From the NCBI RefSeq assembly GCF_910594005.1, contig NC_057820.1, forward strand, positions 4,407,001 through 4,471,000: a stretch of DNA of 64,000 bases. The letters are read 5' to 3'. Under the pieces are notes generated by a model. It did no database searches, was not told the origin of the DNA, and was given only the letters and a program-made list of their open reading frames with translations. The DNA is from Cervus elaphus (lineage: Eukaryota > Chordata > Mammalia > Artiodactyla > Cervidae). Position numbers and translations under genes: made by a program. Positions 31,379 through 41,591 of the stretch are shown piece after piece (position 1 is the stretch's first letter; each line of letters starts with the position of its first letter).

Positions 31379-31479
31379 AATGAGTATTTGCCCCACAGAC
31401 ATTGTCAGATGCTGCAAATTAGGGCTTCTCCCACCCGGCCCCCGTCCTGCCTGCTCACTGGTGCACCACTGGCTGTAAG

Positions 31480-32448
31480 AATACAAGGGACATACTTAGA
31501 TTAGGGGCTGGGGGGACTCAAGGAAAGCTTCTCAGAGTGACTGACATCTGAGTGAGGCCCGAAGACAAACTGGGACTAAACTAGGTGGGGAGTGAAGGGA
31601 AGCGCAACTGGGCAGAGGAAACAGCATATGAGGAGACTCTGAGATGAGAAAGAGCTTCCTTGTCTCATCACCATCTCTCTCATCTGCATTTCCCTCCAGA
31701 CTGGAGACTCCTGGCAGGGGCGGGGAACCTGCGGTGCCCAGCGGGGCCATGCTAAACTAGGTGACCTTGGTCTCATCATCACACCCAGTTTCCTTGTCTG
31801 AAACCTGGGGGAGAGTGGCAGGAGCTGAGGGTGGAAAGGTCAGCTTGAAAGAAAGAAAGTAAAAGTCACTTAGTCATGTCCGACTCTTTGCAACTCCGTG
31901 GACTGTACAGTCCATGAAATTCATCAGGCCAGAATACTGGAGTGGGTAGCCTTTCCCTTCTCCAGGGGATCTTCCCAACCCAGGGATTGAACCCAGGTCT
32001 CCCACATTGCAGGTGGATTCTTTACCAGCTGAGCCACCAGGAAAGCCCAAGATCAGCTTGAGGTCAAGGTAAGGAGTGCAGGTTCTTTGCCAAGGTCAGT
32101 GGGAAATCACAAGGCAGAGACTTGATCGGATTAATGTTTGTAAAGCACCACTGAGGCTGCCGGGAGGGGAGTGGAAGCCAGGTGAGCAGCTAAGAGACTT
32201 GTTGCATCCCAGGGCGGAGGAGCAACGACCCGGTTGGATGAACAATGATGGGAAAGAAGAGAAGTGGTTGCATTAGGGATTTATTAACAGGACTGCTTGT
32301 GGGGCTCATAGATGAGAAAGAGCAGGTGGAGGATGCCACCCTTTTCTGGCACAAGAAACTGAGGGATGCTGGTACATTGACAGAGACGGGGAAGGTGTGA
32401 GGGGATATCAGATGAGCATCAAGAGTTCTGAATAAGCTGGGCAAAGCT
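31480..32448 (+). mobile_element. L2 LINE, sense, long copy split by Bov-tA
   Basis: The left part has 'gaaagcttctcagagtgac' and 'gaggcccgaagac'. The right part has 'gacttgatcggattaatg', 'gcaccactgaggctgcc', 'ggatttattaacaggactg', 'cacaagaaactgagggatg' and 'atcaagagttctgaataag', in L2 order. Some intervening DNA (31680-31840) is unassigned. Confidence 0.8.
31849..32049 (-). repeat. Bov-tA SINE, antisense, inside L2
   Basis: A 9-base perfect TSD, 'tcagcttga', is at 31840-31848 and 32053-32061. A GAAA-rich tail lies at its left end. Confidence 0.95.
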
Positions 32449-33730
32449 GAATTCTTTTCTGCTTGAGGCAGATAAAAGGTTAAGCCACCAGTCTGCCAGA
32501 CAGCCTTGGACTGCTGGCCACTGGCTTGGGATCAGGAATAACTGACATGTCTCTTTGCTCTGCTCGCCTGAGTCCTGGCCTCTAGCCTGGGTGTCACCTC
32601 AGGGTCCAAAATAGCTGTTGGAGTGCCAACCATCACATCTTCATCCCAGGTGGGAAGCAGGAGAAAGAGGAGATGGGCAAAAATAAGCCTTTACCAGCTC
32701 TCTGCCCCCTTTTCAATGAGATTTCTGCAGAGCCCTGACCAAATTCTCCTGTGGCTCACTGGTCAGAACTAGGTCACAGGCCACACCTGGATGCAAGGGA
32801 GGCTGGGAAGTGTAGTCCTTGGTGGGACAGATTTAAATCAGGGTTTCATTGGAAGGAAGAAGAAGGATGCAGATGTCTCTGCAACACTGTCTTTCTCCCA
32901 CAGCCCTCCCACTCCCCGGCTGAACCATCCCCCCTGCCTCTTGCGTGGACGCGTAAAACTCAGATTTCTTGCTCAGACCTGCAAGCCCTTCACCATCGGG
33001 CTTCTACTGCCATGCCCCACCTCTCCCTAGGACTTTCCTTTCCTTGTCCCTGGGCCTGATTTTCATCCCCAGGTGAAAGTCCCGTGGCGGTCACTCCGTG
33101 TTATCTTCAGTGTCCTGATCCGGCGCTGGCAGCAGGCCAAGGCCAAGGCATACAGCAGGAACGGTGTGGAGGTGGTTCCTGGGGCAGTGCACGCTCCCGG
33201 GGTTATTGGTGATGTGGAAGAACCAGTTCCATTCACTGTGGGGGAGTTGTCACCACGGTCCCCTCGGGTGCCCCCCCCCACCCCCTTGCAGATGGAAGCA
33301 GCCGGAGGACTCTGAGAGATGGGAGTGGATGACTGCGCCGTGAGCCCTGGACCGAGAAGGAGTTGCCGGCTGCACGGTCCCAGGAGCTGAACACGGCTCC
33401 GCTGCGGATAGCTCTGAACTGCAAAAGGCACGTGGAGCGCGAACAAGGAATGTTCTCCGGGTTGATGTGGCCGGGGCAGGCGGCGGTACGTAGAGGCTGG
33501 TTTGGGGCAGATGATCCTTGTGGAGCCCGCGGGGGCCTCTCTAAGCTGCCATCAGCCCCTCGTCCCCGTTCCGGTGAGGAGGGTGTGGTTCAGAGAGGAG
33601 GGGAGGGAGGAGCCCCTGGGCACCACGCTGTGTGCGGAGGTCAGGTCTTCTGGATGTAGCAGCCGGGGTTCAGAAAGGTTAAAGGGCCTAGTTGAGGTCA
33701 CGAGGCTGACTCCTTTCGTTTCTTTCTCTT
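32449..33730. other. Unassigned stretch of about 1.3 kb, GC-rich at the right
   Basis: No young repeat is present. 32960-33060 has a faint antisense L2 flavour. 33070-33660 is GC-rich with moderate CpG and open frames on both strands (33063-33446 minus; 33363-33659 and 33502-33921 plus) but no domain I recognise. It could hold unique regulatory or exon sequence. Confidence 0.4.
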
Positions 33731-34072
33731 TTATTTATTCATCTATTTTTGGCTCGGCTGGGTCTTCGTTGCTGCCCAGACCCTCCTCTAGCTGGGGAGA
33801 AGCGGGGCCGCTCTCTGGCTGCGGGGTGCAGGCTTCTCGCTGTGCTGGCCTCTCTGGTTGTGCAGCGCAGGCTCTAGGCACCCGGGCTTCAGTAGTCGTG
33901 GTGCGTGGACTCGGCATCTGAGGCTCCCGGGCTCTAGGACGCAGGCCCGATAGTTTTGACCCATGGGCTTAGGTGCTCCGCGGCATGTTGGATCTTTCCA
34001 GGTCCGGGATTGAACCCGCGTCTCCTGCATTGGCAGGTGGAGTCTTAACTCCTGAGCAACTAGGGAGGCCCC
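33731..34072 (-). repeat. CHR-1-type SINE, antisense, long form
   Basis: 'ttttggctcggctgggtcttc', 'gtcttcgttgctgcccag', 'caggctctaggcacccggg', 'ttgaacccgcgtctcctg' and 'actagggaggccc' keep the whole ~340-base family order. Confidence 0.93.
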
Positions 34073-34124
34073 TATTTCATTTTTCTGATACTTCATCTCA
34101 CATTACCTTATTACTGCCTTTTTC

Positions 34125-34203
34125 TTCCCTCCCTCCCACCTGCCGTCTCTCTTTCCTTTCTCTCTCCCATCTTTCTCCCTCTCCCCTTCCATCTCTCTCT
34201 CTG
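34125..34203 (+). repeat. Pyrimidine-rich tract
   Basis: A nearly uninterrupted run of C and T with TCTC and CCCT units between two repeats. Confidence 0.8.
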
Positions 34204-34370
34204 TTTTTTTTTTTTTTTTTGCTTTTAATTAACTTATTTTCACTTGGAGGATAGTTGCTTTATACTATTGTGTTGGTTTCTGCCTTACATCAACATGATT
34301 CAGCCATAGGTATACATGCGTTCCCTCCCTCTTGAACCTTCCTGCCCCCACCCCACTCTGTCTTTTTGTA
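34204..34370 (-). mobile_element. L1-BT-like 3' end, antisense
   Basis: The T-run at 34204-34220 is the poly(A) tail. 'ggaggatagttgctttatac' and 'gttggtttctgccttacatc' are its 3' UTR. It is strongly 5'-truncated. Confidence 0.88.
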
Positions 34371-34620
34371 GGAGTAATGTCATGTAGTAAAATGCACAGA
34401 ACTTAACTATTTGACAAGTCTCTCCAAACATATGCACTCTGTAACCTCCGCTCCCAAGAGTGTTTCTACCACCTGAATGAATCCATTGCCCTCACACCCG
34501 TTTCTAATGAACTCCCCTCCTTTTCCAGAAGCAATCCCTGTTCCGATCCCTGCCCCATGGGTTTGGTTTTGTCTGTTTGTGGACTTCATACGCATGGATG
34601 CAGACTGGCTCTTCTTTTGT
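34371..34620 (-). mobile_element. Old L1 3' region, antisense
   Basis: 'agtaaaatgcacagaac', 'gagtgtttctaccacctg' and 'gcaatccctgttccgatcc' follow antisense L1M. Confidence 0.6.
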
Positions 34621-34679
34621 TTCCTGGCCAAAGCCGTGGGGAATAGCGGGCTGTCTGTGGAGGGGCTGCGGTCAGGCAT

Positions 34680-35045
34680 GGTCAGCTAAGGGCACCACGC
34701 GGTCTGCCCAGTGCATCCTTCAGGCCTGGCTCCCCCAGCAGGACCGCGTGTCCACATCACGCCTCTGCCTCCCTGCCAGCCGGGCTCCTGGCCTCCGCAC
34801 AGCGCACTGCCCCACTTTCTCTCTGGGAAGCGTTCCCTGACCTCCCGCTGGCTGCTGTATGCTTCCCTCACCCAGAACTTTCCTTCAGGGCCTGCAGCAC
34901 AATCGTGGTGACATCACTGTGTTTGTTTCTTTTTGAACACCTGTGTCCCCCACGCGAGGTCAGATGTGTGCTGGTCACATCACCTGCCCGAGTGGAGCTT
35001 GCCCCGGTGTTCACACGTGCTCGGTGAAGATTCATTGAACAGTTG
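34680..35045 (-). mobile_element. L2 LINE, antisense
   Basis: 'gttccctgacctcccgctg', 'tgcttccctcacccagaac' and 'gtgctcggtgaagattcattgaac' follow antisense L2 to its 3' end. Confidence 0.7.
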
Positions 35046-35091
35046 ATTGTCGGACGAGGTGTGTATGTGCGAAAGGGTTGTTCCCGTGTCG

Positions 35092-35230
35092 TCATCGTTG
35101 TTGAGTCACTCGGTCACGACCCCACGGACTGCAGCCTGCCAGGCTTCCCTGTCCTTCACCATTTCCCAGAATTTGCTCAAATTCACGTCCTTTCATTTGG
35201 TGATGCCATCCAGCCGTCTCATCCGCTGTT
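35092..35230 (-). mobile_element. BovB 3' fragment, antisense
   Basis: 'gttgttgagtcactcggtc' to 'gatgccatccagccgtctc' is the complement of the BovB 3' end. Confidence 0.9.
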
Positions 35231-35363
35231 CCCATGGGAGGCAGGAAAAGGGGGTGTGGGTAAGTGTGGGTGAGGAGCAGGGAGGGGCACGGCAGCCCTG
35301 CCCGTGGATGCTACAGGACAGCATCCCGGGGGGATGCCTGTTGAGCCTGGTGCTGACCCATGC

Positions 35364-35582
35364 TTCAGTTCAGCTCAGTTCAGTTCAGTCTGTCCGCTGT
35401 GTCTGACTCTTTGTGACCCGTGGACTGCAGCACGCCAGGCCTCCCTGTCCATCACCAACTCCCAGAGTCTACTCAAACTCATGTCCATTGAGGCGGTGAT
35501 GCCATCCAACCATCTCATCCTCTGTCGTCCCCTTCTCCTTCCACCTTCAATACGCTTTACCCGCTGAGCCACCAGGGAAGCC
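35364..35582 (-). mobile_element. tRNA head joined to a long BovB 3' tail, antisense
   Basis: Read on the minus strand, a Bov-tA-like head of about 30 bases ('gggcttccctggtggctcag' then 'cgggtaaagc') at 35553-35582 runs directly into about 190 bases of BovB 3' sequence, ending in 'gaactgaactgag...' repeats at 35364. Ordinary Bov-tA copies have the Bov-A body here, without the extended BovB region ('gacgacagaggatgagatgg'). Confidence 0.8.
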
Positions 35583-35736
35583 CTACTGTACATTAAATTG
35601 CTGAAAAAATATCCAAAATTGTATTGCATGCCTACTCCGAGGCAGGCAGTGGGCTAAATCTACTTACACAGATCATGTGATATAAAATGTACGTCTATAT
35701 TTGACATTTAAAATAAATGTAATGAGGGTAAAATCT

Positions 35737-35836
35737 GAAAAAAACACTGAATCACTATGCTGCACACTTGAAATTAATATCGCTGTACCCTTGAAACCAG
35801 TGTAATGCTGCAAATCAACTATACTTCCAAAAAAAA
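35737..35836 (+). mobile_element. L1 3' terminus, sense
   Basis: 'gaatcactatgctgcacac', 'ttgaaattaatatcgctg' and 'aatcaactatacttcc' followed by an A-run. Confidence 0.85.
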
Positions 35837-35885
35837 AGTAAGCAAATATAAAAGTAAAATCACGAATATAAAAATTACAGCAGCT

Positions 35886-36222
35886 GGACTTCCCTGGTGG
35901 TTCGGTGGTAAGGACTCCACCTGCAGATGCAGGAACCTCAGGAGACATGGATTCGATCGCTGGACTGGGAGGATCCCCTGTGCCGAGGAGCCACTAAGGT
36001 CGTGAGCCACAGCTTCTGAGCCTGTGCTCGAGAGCCGAGAACCACAGCTGCTGAACCCTCGTGCCCTGGGGCCTGTGGTCTGCAGCCAGAGAAGCCACTG
36101 CAGTGAGAAGCCGGTTCAGTGCAAGCAGAGAGCAGACCCCGCTCTCCACAGCTAGAGAAAAAGCCCGTGAAGCAACGAAGACCCAGCGGCACAGCCAGAA
36201 ATAAACAAATGAATACAATTAT
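35886..36222 (+). repeat. CHR-1-type SINE, long form
   Basis: 'ggacttccctggtggttcgg', 'ggattcgatcgctggactg', 'gagccactgcagtgagaag' and 'gcacagccagaaataaac' give a near full-length copy. Confidence 0.93.
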
Positions 36223-36463
36223 TTTTAAAAAATGATAGGAACCACGCTTCCTCTACTGCACAAGCTGGTCATGGTGACACAGTGTTTGGGGAACCTTCTG
36301 GTCTGCACATCTGCCTGTGTCGGGGCCACCCAGCTCAGCCCAGCCCAGCCCCGCCCTGCAGGACACTCTATTTCGGGTGGGCTGCCCAGCTCTTGATGAA
36401 TCAGAGCCTCAAGCCCCCAGCCTACATGTCTGTCTCATGGCCCCTCTCCCTGCTGACTGCCAG

Positions 36464-36549
36464 GTCCGGCTCGGAAAGACTCTGAAGGCTCTCGGTGCAT
36501 TCCTGATGCAGGAAATGGATCAGCTGGAGAGGGTGGGGACAGTGGGGTG
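36464..36549 (+). CDS. Exon-like segment with weak dynein heavy chain resemblance
   Basis: A pyrimidine-rich tract and 'ctgactgccag|gt' (acceptor) precede 86 bases that end at 'ggggtg|gtaaga' (strong donor). One frame reads 'VRLGKTLKALGAFLMQEMD' and then 'QLERVGTVG'. Axonemal dynein heavy chains have a related motif near their C-terminus (an RL, then FL.QE.D....RV pattern). The resemblance is short, and the end of the segment departs from the pattern. No neighbouring dynein exons were found in this window. It may be a real exon, a relic or chance. Confidence 0.18.
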
Positions 36550-36716
36550 GTAAGAACCACAGGGAGGTTACGAGCCACTAACAGTAATCACAGGGCAGGT
36601 CAGTGACAAGAAGGAGTCACGGCCATCTGAGTGTGCCTTGGAGTGGGTGTGGGCGGAGAACCCTTGAGCCATACTTAGGTACATCCGGCATCATCTACCC
36701 CAGCCTCCCTACTTAG

Positions 36717-37250
36717 CCATGAAATTTAAAGACACTTGCTCTTTGGAAGAAAAGCAATCACAAACCTAGATAGCGTATTAAAAAGCAGAGACATTACTTT
36801 GCCAACAAAGGTCCGTCTAGTCAAAGCTGTGGTTTTTCCAGTAGTCATGTGTCGATGTGAGAGTCGGACTAGAAAGACAGCTGAGTGCTGAAGAATTGAT
36901 ACTTTTGAACTGTGGTGTTGGAGAAGAGTCTTGAAAGTCCCTTCAACTGCAGGGAGATCAAATCAGTCAGTCCTAATGGAAATCAGTTCTGAATACTCAC
37001 TGCAAGGACTGATGCTGAAGCTCCAATATTTTGGCCACTTGATGCGAAGAGCCAACTCATTAGGAAAGACCCTGAGGCTGGGAAAGATTGAGGGCAGGAG
37101 GAGAAGGGGACGACAGAGGATGAGATGGTTGGATGGCATCACTGACACAATGGACATGAGTTTGAGCAAAGTCTGGGAGATAGTAAAGGACAAAGAAGCC
37201 TGGCATGCTGCAGTTCATGGTGTCGAAGAGTCAGGCACAACTGAGTGACT
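36717..37250 (+). mobile_element. BovB 3' fragment
   Basis: From 'ccatgaaatttaaagacac' to 'gcacaactgagtgactgaac', about 530 bases, with stop codons. Confidence 0.94.
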
Positions 37251-37529
37251 GAACCGCAACAGTTCTGCTTTGGAAAAGGGGAAGTTGAGGTCCACCAGGA
37301 GAAAAGTCTTTTCTGGGCTCACACACCAGTGGTTTCCGGGATCGAGTCCAGGCTGCCGTACACTGGGTCTGTAAGGCAGAGACCTTGTGCCATTTGAGTT
37401 GTCTTCCTTTTTATCAGCCCGCTGATTCAAGGCGCAAAGCAGGGGTTGGTAGGGTGGGAACAGTCCTTGGTTGGGGGAGGAGGATGTGAACTCTGACCAG
37501 GGAGTTCTTTGTCTCCCAGCACTCTGAAA
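37251..37529. other. Unassigned stretch
   Basis: Nothing recognised. Confidence 0.5.
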
Positions 37530-37733
37530 AGTGAAAGTGAACATGAAAGTCGCTCCCTTGTGTCTGGCTCTTTGTGACCCTATGGACTATATACAGTCCA
37601 TGGAATTCTCCAGCCCAGAACACTGCAGTGGTTAGCCGTGCCGTTCTCCAGGGGATCTTCCCAACCCGGGGACTGAACCCAGGTCTCCCGCATTGAAGGC
37701 AGATTCCTTACCAGGTGAGCGACCAGGGAAGCA
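37530..37733 (-). repeat. Bov-tA SINE, antisense
   Basis: 'gaaagtcgctcccttgtgtc' at the left and 'gcgaccagggaagc' at the right; complete. Confidence 0.93.
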
Positions 37734-37777
37734 CTGTGGGCATGTACTCAATCAATTCTTTAAAAAGAAAAAAAAAA

Positions 37778-37967
37778 TGATTTATTTAGCTGCACCGGGT
37801 CTTAGTTGCGGCACTGGGATCTTTAGTTGCAGCATGCAGAATCTCTAGTTGTGGCACGTGAATTTTAGCTGTGGCGTGTGAGATCTAGTTCCCTGACCAG
37901 GGATCGAACCCTGGCCCCTTGCATTGGGAGCACAGAGTCTTGGCTGCTGAACCTCCAGGGAAGTCCC
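37778..37967 (-). repeat. CHR-2-type SINE, antisense
   Basis: 'tttagctgcaccgggtcttag', 'gatctagttccctgaccagg' and 'acctccagggaagtccc' are in antisense order. An A-rich run lies just left. Confidence 0.92.
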
Positions 37968-37984
37968 ACTTACTCAGCTCTAAC

Positions 37985-38090
37985 AACCACCTGACGATGG
38001 ACCCATGTGCTGTCACCCCATTTTACAGATGCAGACTGACGGTGAGTTGCAATCACTGAGGTGCAGAGAATGTGCAGCGTGAGGCAGGAG
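37985..38090 (-). repeat. MIR SINE fragment, antisense
   Basis: 'caccccattttacagatgc' is the antisense MIR core. Confidence 0.65.
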
Positions 38091-38121
38091 CTGGGGGCAG
38101 GCAGGATCAGACCACACATGG

Positions 38122-38633
38122 CTGCTGTTGCTCAGTCGCTCAGTTGTGTCCGACTCTTTGTGGCCCCATGGACTGCAGCACGCCAGTCCATCTCCCGGAC
38201 TTTGCTCAAACTCATGTCCATTGAGTCGGTGATGCCATCCAACCATCTCATCCTCTGTCGTCCCCTTCTCCTCCTGCCCTCAATCTTTCCCAGCATCAGG
38301 GTTTTTTCCAATAAGTTGACTCTTTGCTTCAGGTGGCCAAAGTATTGGAGCTTCAGCTCCAGCATCAGTCCTTCCAATGAATATTCAAGACTAATTTCCT
38401 TTAGGATTGACTGGTTTGATCTCCTTGCTGTCTAAGGGATTCTCAAGAGTCTTCTCTAACACCACAGTTTGAAATCATCAATTCTTCAGTGCTCAGCTTT
38501 CTTTATGGTCCAACTCTCACATCCATACATGACTACTGGAAAGACCATAGTTATGACTATATGGGCCTTTGTTACCAAAGTGATGTCTTTGCTTTTTAAT
38601 ACACTGTCTAGGTTTGTCACAGCTTTCCTCATT
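38122..38633 (-). mobile_element. BovB 3' fragment, antisense
   Basis: 'gctgttgctcagtcgctcag' at the left to 'ctaggtttgtcacagctttcc' at the right, about 510 bases. Confidence 0.95.
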
Positions 38634-39455
38634 TCCATGCTTATATCTATGACTTCAAAAAAGAGAAATAAAACCTACCTTGAAACATGTTTTGCTTTAA
38701 CTATAAGCAATATTCACCCATGGATATCATGAGCTAATTCAGCCTTAGCAAATTTCAAGCAAAATTTTACTTTTATGTTCAGTAATTATTTATCAAAATG
38801 TATCACATAAGAAATTTTTATTAAGCATTTTGGTAATGATAACTCAAAAGTAAGTTTCTTTTAAGCCCGTAGAGTTTTGGAGTGAAAGGAAATTAATTTC
38901 AATTTATATAAGGATTTTCGTTAGAGAAAAAATAATGATTGGATAACAGTAAATTACTGTAAGCATGCAAATATCATCTATTAAATTAGGATAAAATTCT
39001 GGAGGGAGTGGGATGAAAATATAAAGTCACAGAGGAAATGAAACAAAGCTATATGTTTGGTTGTCAAAGAGCTTGTTGCAAAATTTTAAGTGGATGATAA
39101 GTGGGTATCAAAGAGCTGTGGAATTTAGATTCCATGGATTATGTTTGAGTGATGTAACAATTTTATTTTAAAATGTCAATATTGTCAATACTTTGGAAGT
39201 TACATTATTTGTAAATCGAGGACTAGAAAACCAAAAGAGTCAAATTTACAAAGGAGGACATTGAAGGGAGGGGGTCCCTCCTCCAAAATTTTTAAGGCTT
39301 TATATGAGCAAAAAAAAAAAAAAATTTGAATCATGACTCGAAGGATAACTCTTCAAAAGTCGACCACAGAAGGATGAGCTTATTTCCTTGAAATCTCTTC
39401 AGTCAAGACTGTGATCTGTGCTTAGTGGGTCTCTGTTTTAAAGCAACCAGATGAG
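38634..39455. other. AT-rich island with no assigned repeat
   Basis: About 800 bases are distinctly AT-rich compared with both neighbours, with no repeat I can name and no open frame. They contain a POU octamer ATGCAAAT at 38965-38972 and several TAAT-type homeodomain words. An A-run lies at about 39311-39324. This could be a decayed unknown repeat, a retrocopy 3' UTR or conserved non-coding DNA. Confidence 0.5.
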
Positions 39456-39622
39456 GGAGTTTTCTAGCGGTCCAGTGGCTAAGATTCTGTGCTCCCAATG
39501 CAGGGGACCCGGGTCTCATCCCTGATTGGGGAACTAAACCCCACGCATGGCAACTGAGTTCTCATGCACCAACTAAAAACCCTGAATGCTGTAACTTAGA
39601 CCCGGAGAAGCCAAATGAAAAA
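39456..39622 (+). repeat. CHR-2-type SINE
   Basis: 'gggagttttctagcggtcc', 'gctcccaatgcaggggac' and 'ctgattggggaactaaacc' are in family order, more diverged than average. Confidence 0.85.
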
Positions 39623-39858
39623 CAGCTGGGGCGGTGGGGGGCAGATGATGCTTGCCGGTGGGAGAGAGTCAGCTGCTAAGCACAGTGGGAGGCTGAAGTC
39701 AGCCTGCTCTGGAGAGGCCTGGCTCTCTGGCAGTGCTGATGGACCAGGGGCCGGCTGTTGGCCTTTGGGAAGGCAGGTCGGTCACCAGCCAGGCCAGGTG
39801 CTGCTCCTGAGATGGGTGGAGCTCCTGAAGAGCTCATGCCCTTCTGGGCAGAGTTGGA

Positions 39859-40056
39859 GGCTGGTGTGGCTCAGCTGGTAAAGAATCTTCCTGCAATGTG
39901 GGAAATCTGGGTTCGATCCCTGGGTTGGGAAGATCCCTTGGAGAAGGGAAAGGCTGCCCACTCCAGTATTCCGGCCTGTAGGATTCCATGGACTGTACAT
40001 TCCTTGGGGTCACAAAGAGTGGGACACAACTGAATGACTTTCACTTTCACGTTCCC
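39859..40056 (+). repeat. Bov-tA SINE
   Basis: 'ggctggtgtggctcagctgg', 'gggttcgatccctgggttgg' and a Bov-A body ending in the 'gactttcactttcac' tail. Confidence 0.93.
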
Positions 40057-40324
40057 AACTCTCGCTGGGATGGGGGGGGTGAGATGTCAATTTTCCCAAA
40101 GGGCAGATGAGCAGATGCTGCGAAGGTCACCATGAAGGACACACAGACCCCAGCTTCTGTCTCTGCGCCCACAGCCACCGGCTTCCTCTGAGCCGGGCAC
40201 TGAGCGGCCTGCTTGTATCGAATCCTGTAAGTGAGGAGTGATCGGAGACCCAGGCAGCCCGGCTCCAGGAACATTGTGTATGAGGTACCGGCGTGAACCC
40301 AGACACGTTCTGGACCCTGAAGGG

Positions 40325-40435
40325 TTGGTTCGAATCTTTTCTCCTCTACTTACAACTCTGATCTGCAAGTGAGGCATTAACTGTCTCTGCCTCAGTTTTC
40401 TCATAAGTAAAATGGTCCAGGCTAGGGCAACGTCT
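40325..40435 (+). repeat. MIR SINE fragment
   Basis: 'ctgcctcagttttctcataag' and 'taaaatggtccaggc' give the MIR core. Confidence 0.8.
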
Positions 40436-40459
40436 CTGCCTGGGAAGTGAAAGAGGAAA

Positions 40460-40675
40460 AGTGAAGTGAAAGTGTTAGTCGCTCAGTCTTTTCTGCCTCT
40501 GTGATTCCATGGACTGTAGCCTGCCAGGCTTCTCTGTCCATGAGATTCTTCAGGCAAGAATACTGGAGTGGATTGCTATTCCTTTCTCCAGGGGGGTCCT
40601 TCCGACCCAGGGATCAAACCCAGGTCTCCTGCACTGCAGTCAGATTCTTTACCAACTGAACCACCAGGGAAGCCC
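40460..40675 (-). repeat. Bov-tA SINE, antisense
   Basis: 'gtgaaagtgttagtcgctc' at the left and 'ccaccagggaagccc' at the right; complete. Confidence 0.94.
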
Positions 40676-40711
40676 AAGAAAGGACTCTGCTAAATCAGAG
40701 AGGTTTGAGCT

Positions 40712-40928
40712 GAGACTTCCCTCGTGATCCAGTGGCTAAGACTGTGCAGGGGGCCTGGGTCTGATCCCTGGTTGGGTAGCTAGATTCCACATTCCACACC
40801 TAAGAGTTCATATGCCACAACCAAAGATCTGCATTGCCGTAAGTAAAGATCCTGCATACTGCAACTAAGACCCAGCACAGCCAGATAAACAAATACAAAT
40901 AAACATTAAAAAATAAATAAGAATGAAA
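40712..40928 (+). repeat. CHR-2-type SINE
   Basis: 'gagacttccctcgtgatcc', 'gggcctgggtctgatccc' and 'gcaactaagacccagcac' with an AAATA tail. Confidence 0.9.
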
Positions 40929-41253
40929 AGTCTGTACCTAAATATAGAAGGCTGAAATCTCAGTTTTGAAGTGTCAGATAATACAACACAGGAGGACAGA
41001 CCACCCTTGTTTCTGTGGCTTTTCTACCCGGCTCTGCTCAGAGCAAAGTCTGGCATTTTCCACGCCGGGGCATCCCCAGGTGCCTCTCAGGGCCTGAGTA
41101 ACCTTTCCTCCCAAATGCCAAATATCGTAGCAGCTGCACCAGGGCTGGCAGTGATTTGGATGATTCCCAGGCATCCTCTTTGGGACATTTATGGTGAGTG
41201 GGCAGGAGCTGCGTTCCCACAACCTGGAGGATGAGGCCTGCCTCAGAGACGTG

Positions 41254-41280
41254 AGGGGGTGTGTGTGTGTGGCGGGGGGG
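41254..41280 (+). repeat. (GT)n/(G)n run
   Basis: A short GT repeat running into G-rich sequence. Confidence 0.8.
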
Positions 41281-41284
41281 CGGT

Positions 41285-41385
41285 GGAACCCAAGTCCAGA
41301 GACCTGGGTCTCACCTGACAAAACCACTCACTGTGTCATCTCAGGCAGATGCCTTAACCTTTCAGAGCCTCATCCCTTCACTCAG
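41285..41385 (+). repeat. MIR SINE fragment
   Basis: 'tgtgtcatctcaggcagatg' and 'ccttaacctttcagagcctc' give the MIR core. Confidence 0.75.
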
Positions 41386-41394
41386 CTATACTTA

Positions 41395-41560
41395 AGGTTG
41401 GGCCCTGGGGACGCAGGCGTGAGGCACACAGGCCCTCCCAGTCTCACCGGGGAGGCTGCCAAGGCAATAGACAGTGACAGGCAGTGGGATCCTTCCGAGG
41501 CTGAGAGGCAGCGTGCCTGGACACCAGGAGGACTTCCTGGAGGAGGTGAGGTTGGGGCAC
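41395..41560 (+). mobile_element. L2 LINE fragment, sense
   Basis: 'ggccctggggacgcaggcg', 'ggcaatagacagtgacag' and 'gaggacttcctggaggagg' follow L2. Confidence 0.65.
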
Positions 41561-41591
41561 CATTTTCCTCTTCTGTTAATTGAGAAGGCAA

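Noticed and set aside
33063..33446. A 127-codon minus-strand frame opposite plus-strand frames at 33073-33315
   Set aside because: No similarity I recognise; both strands open in GC-rich DNA. Kept only as an unassigned stretch.
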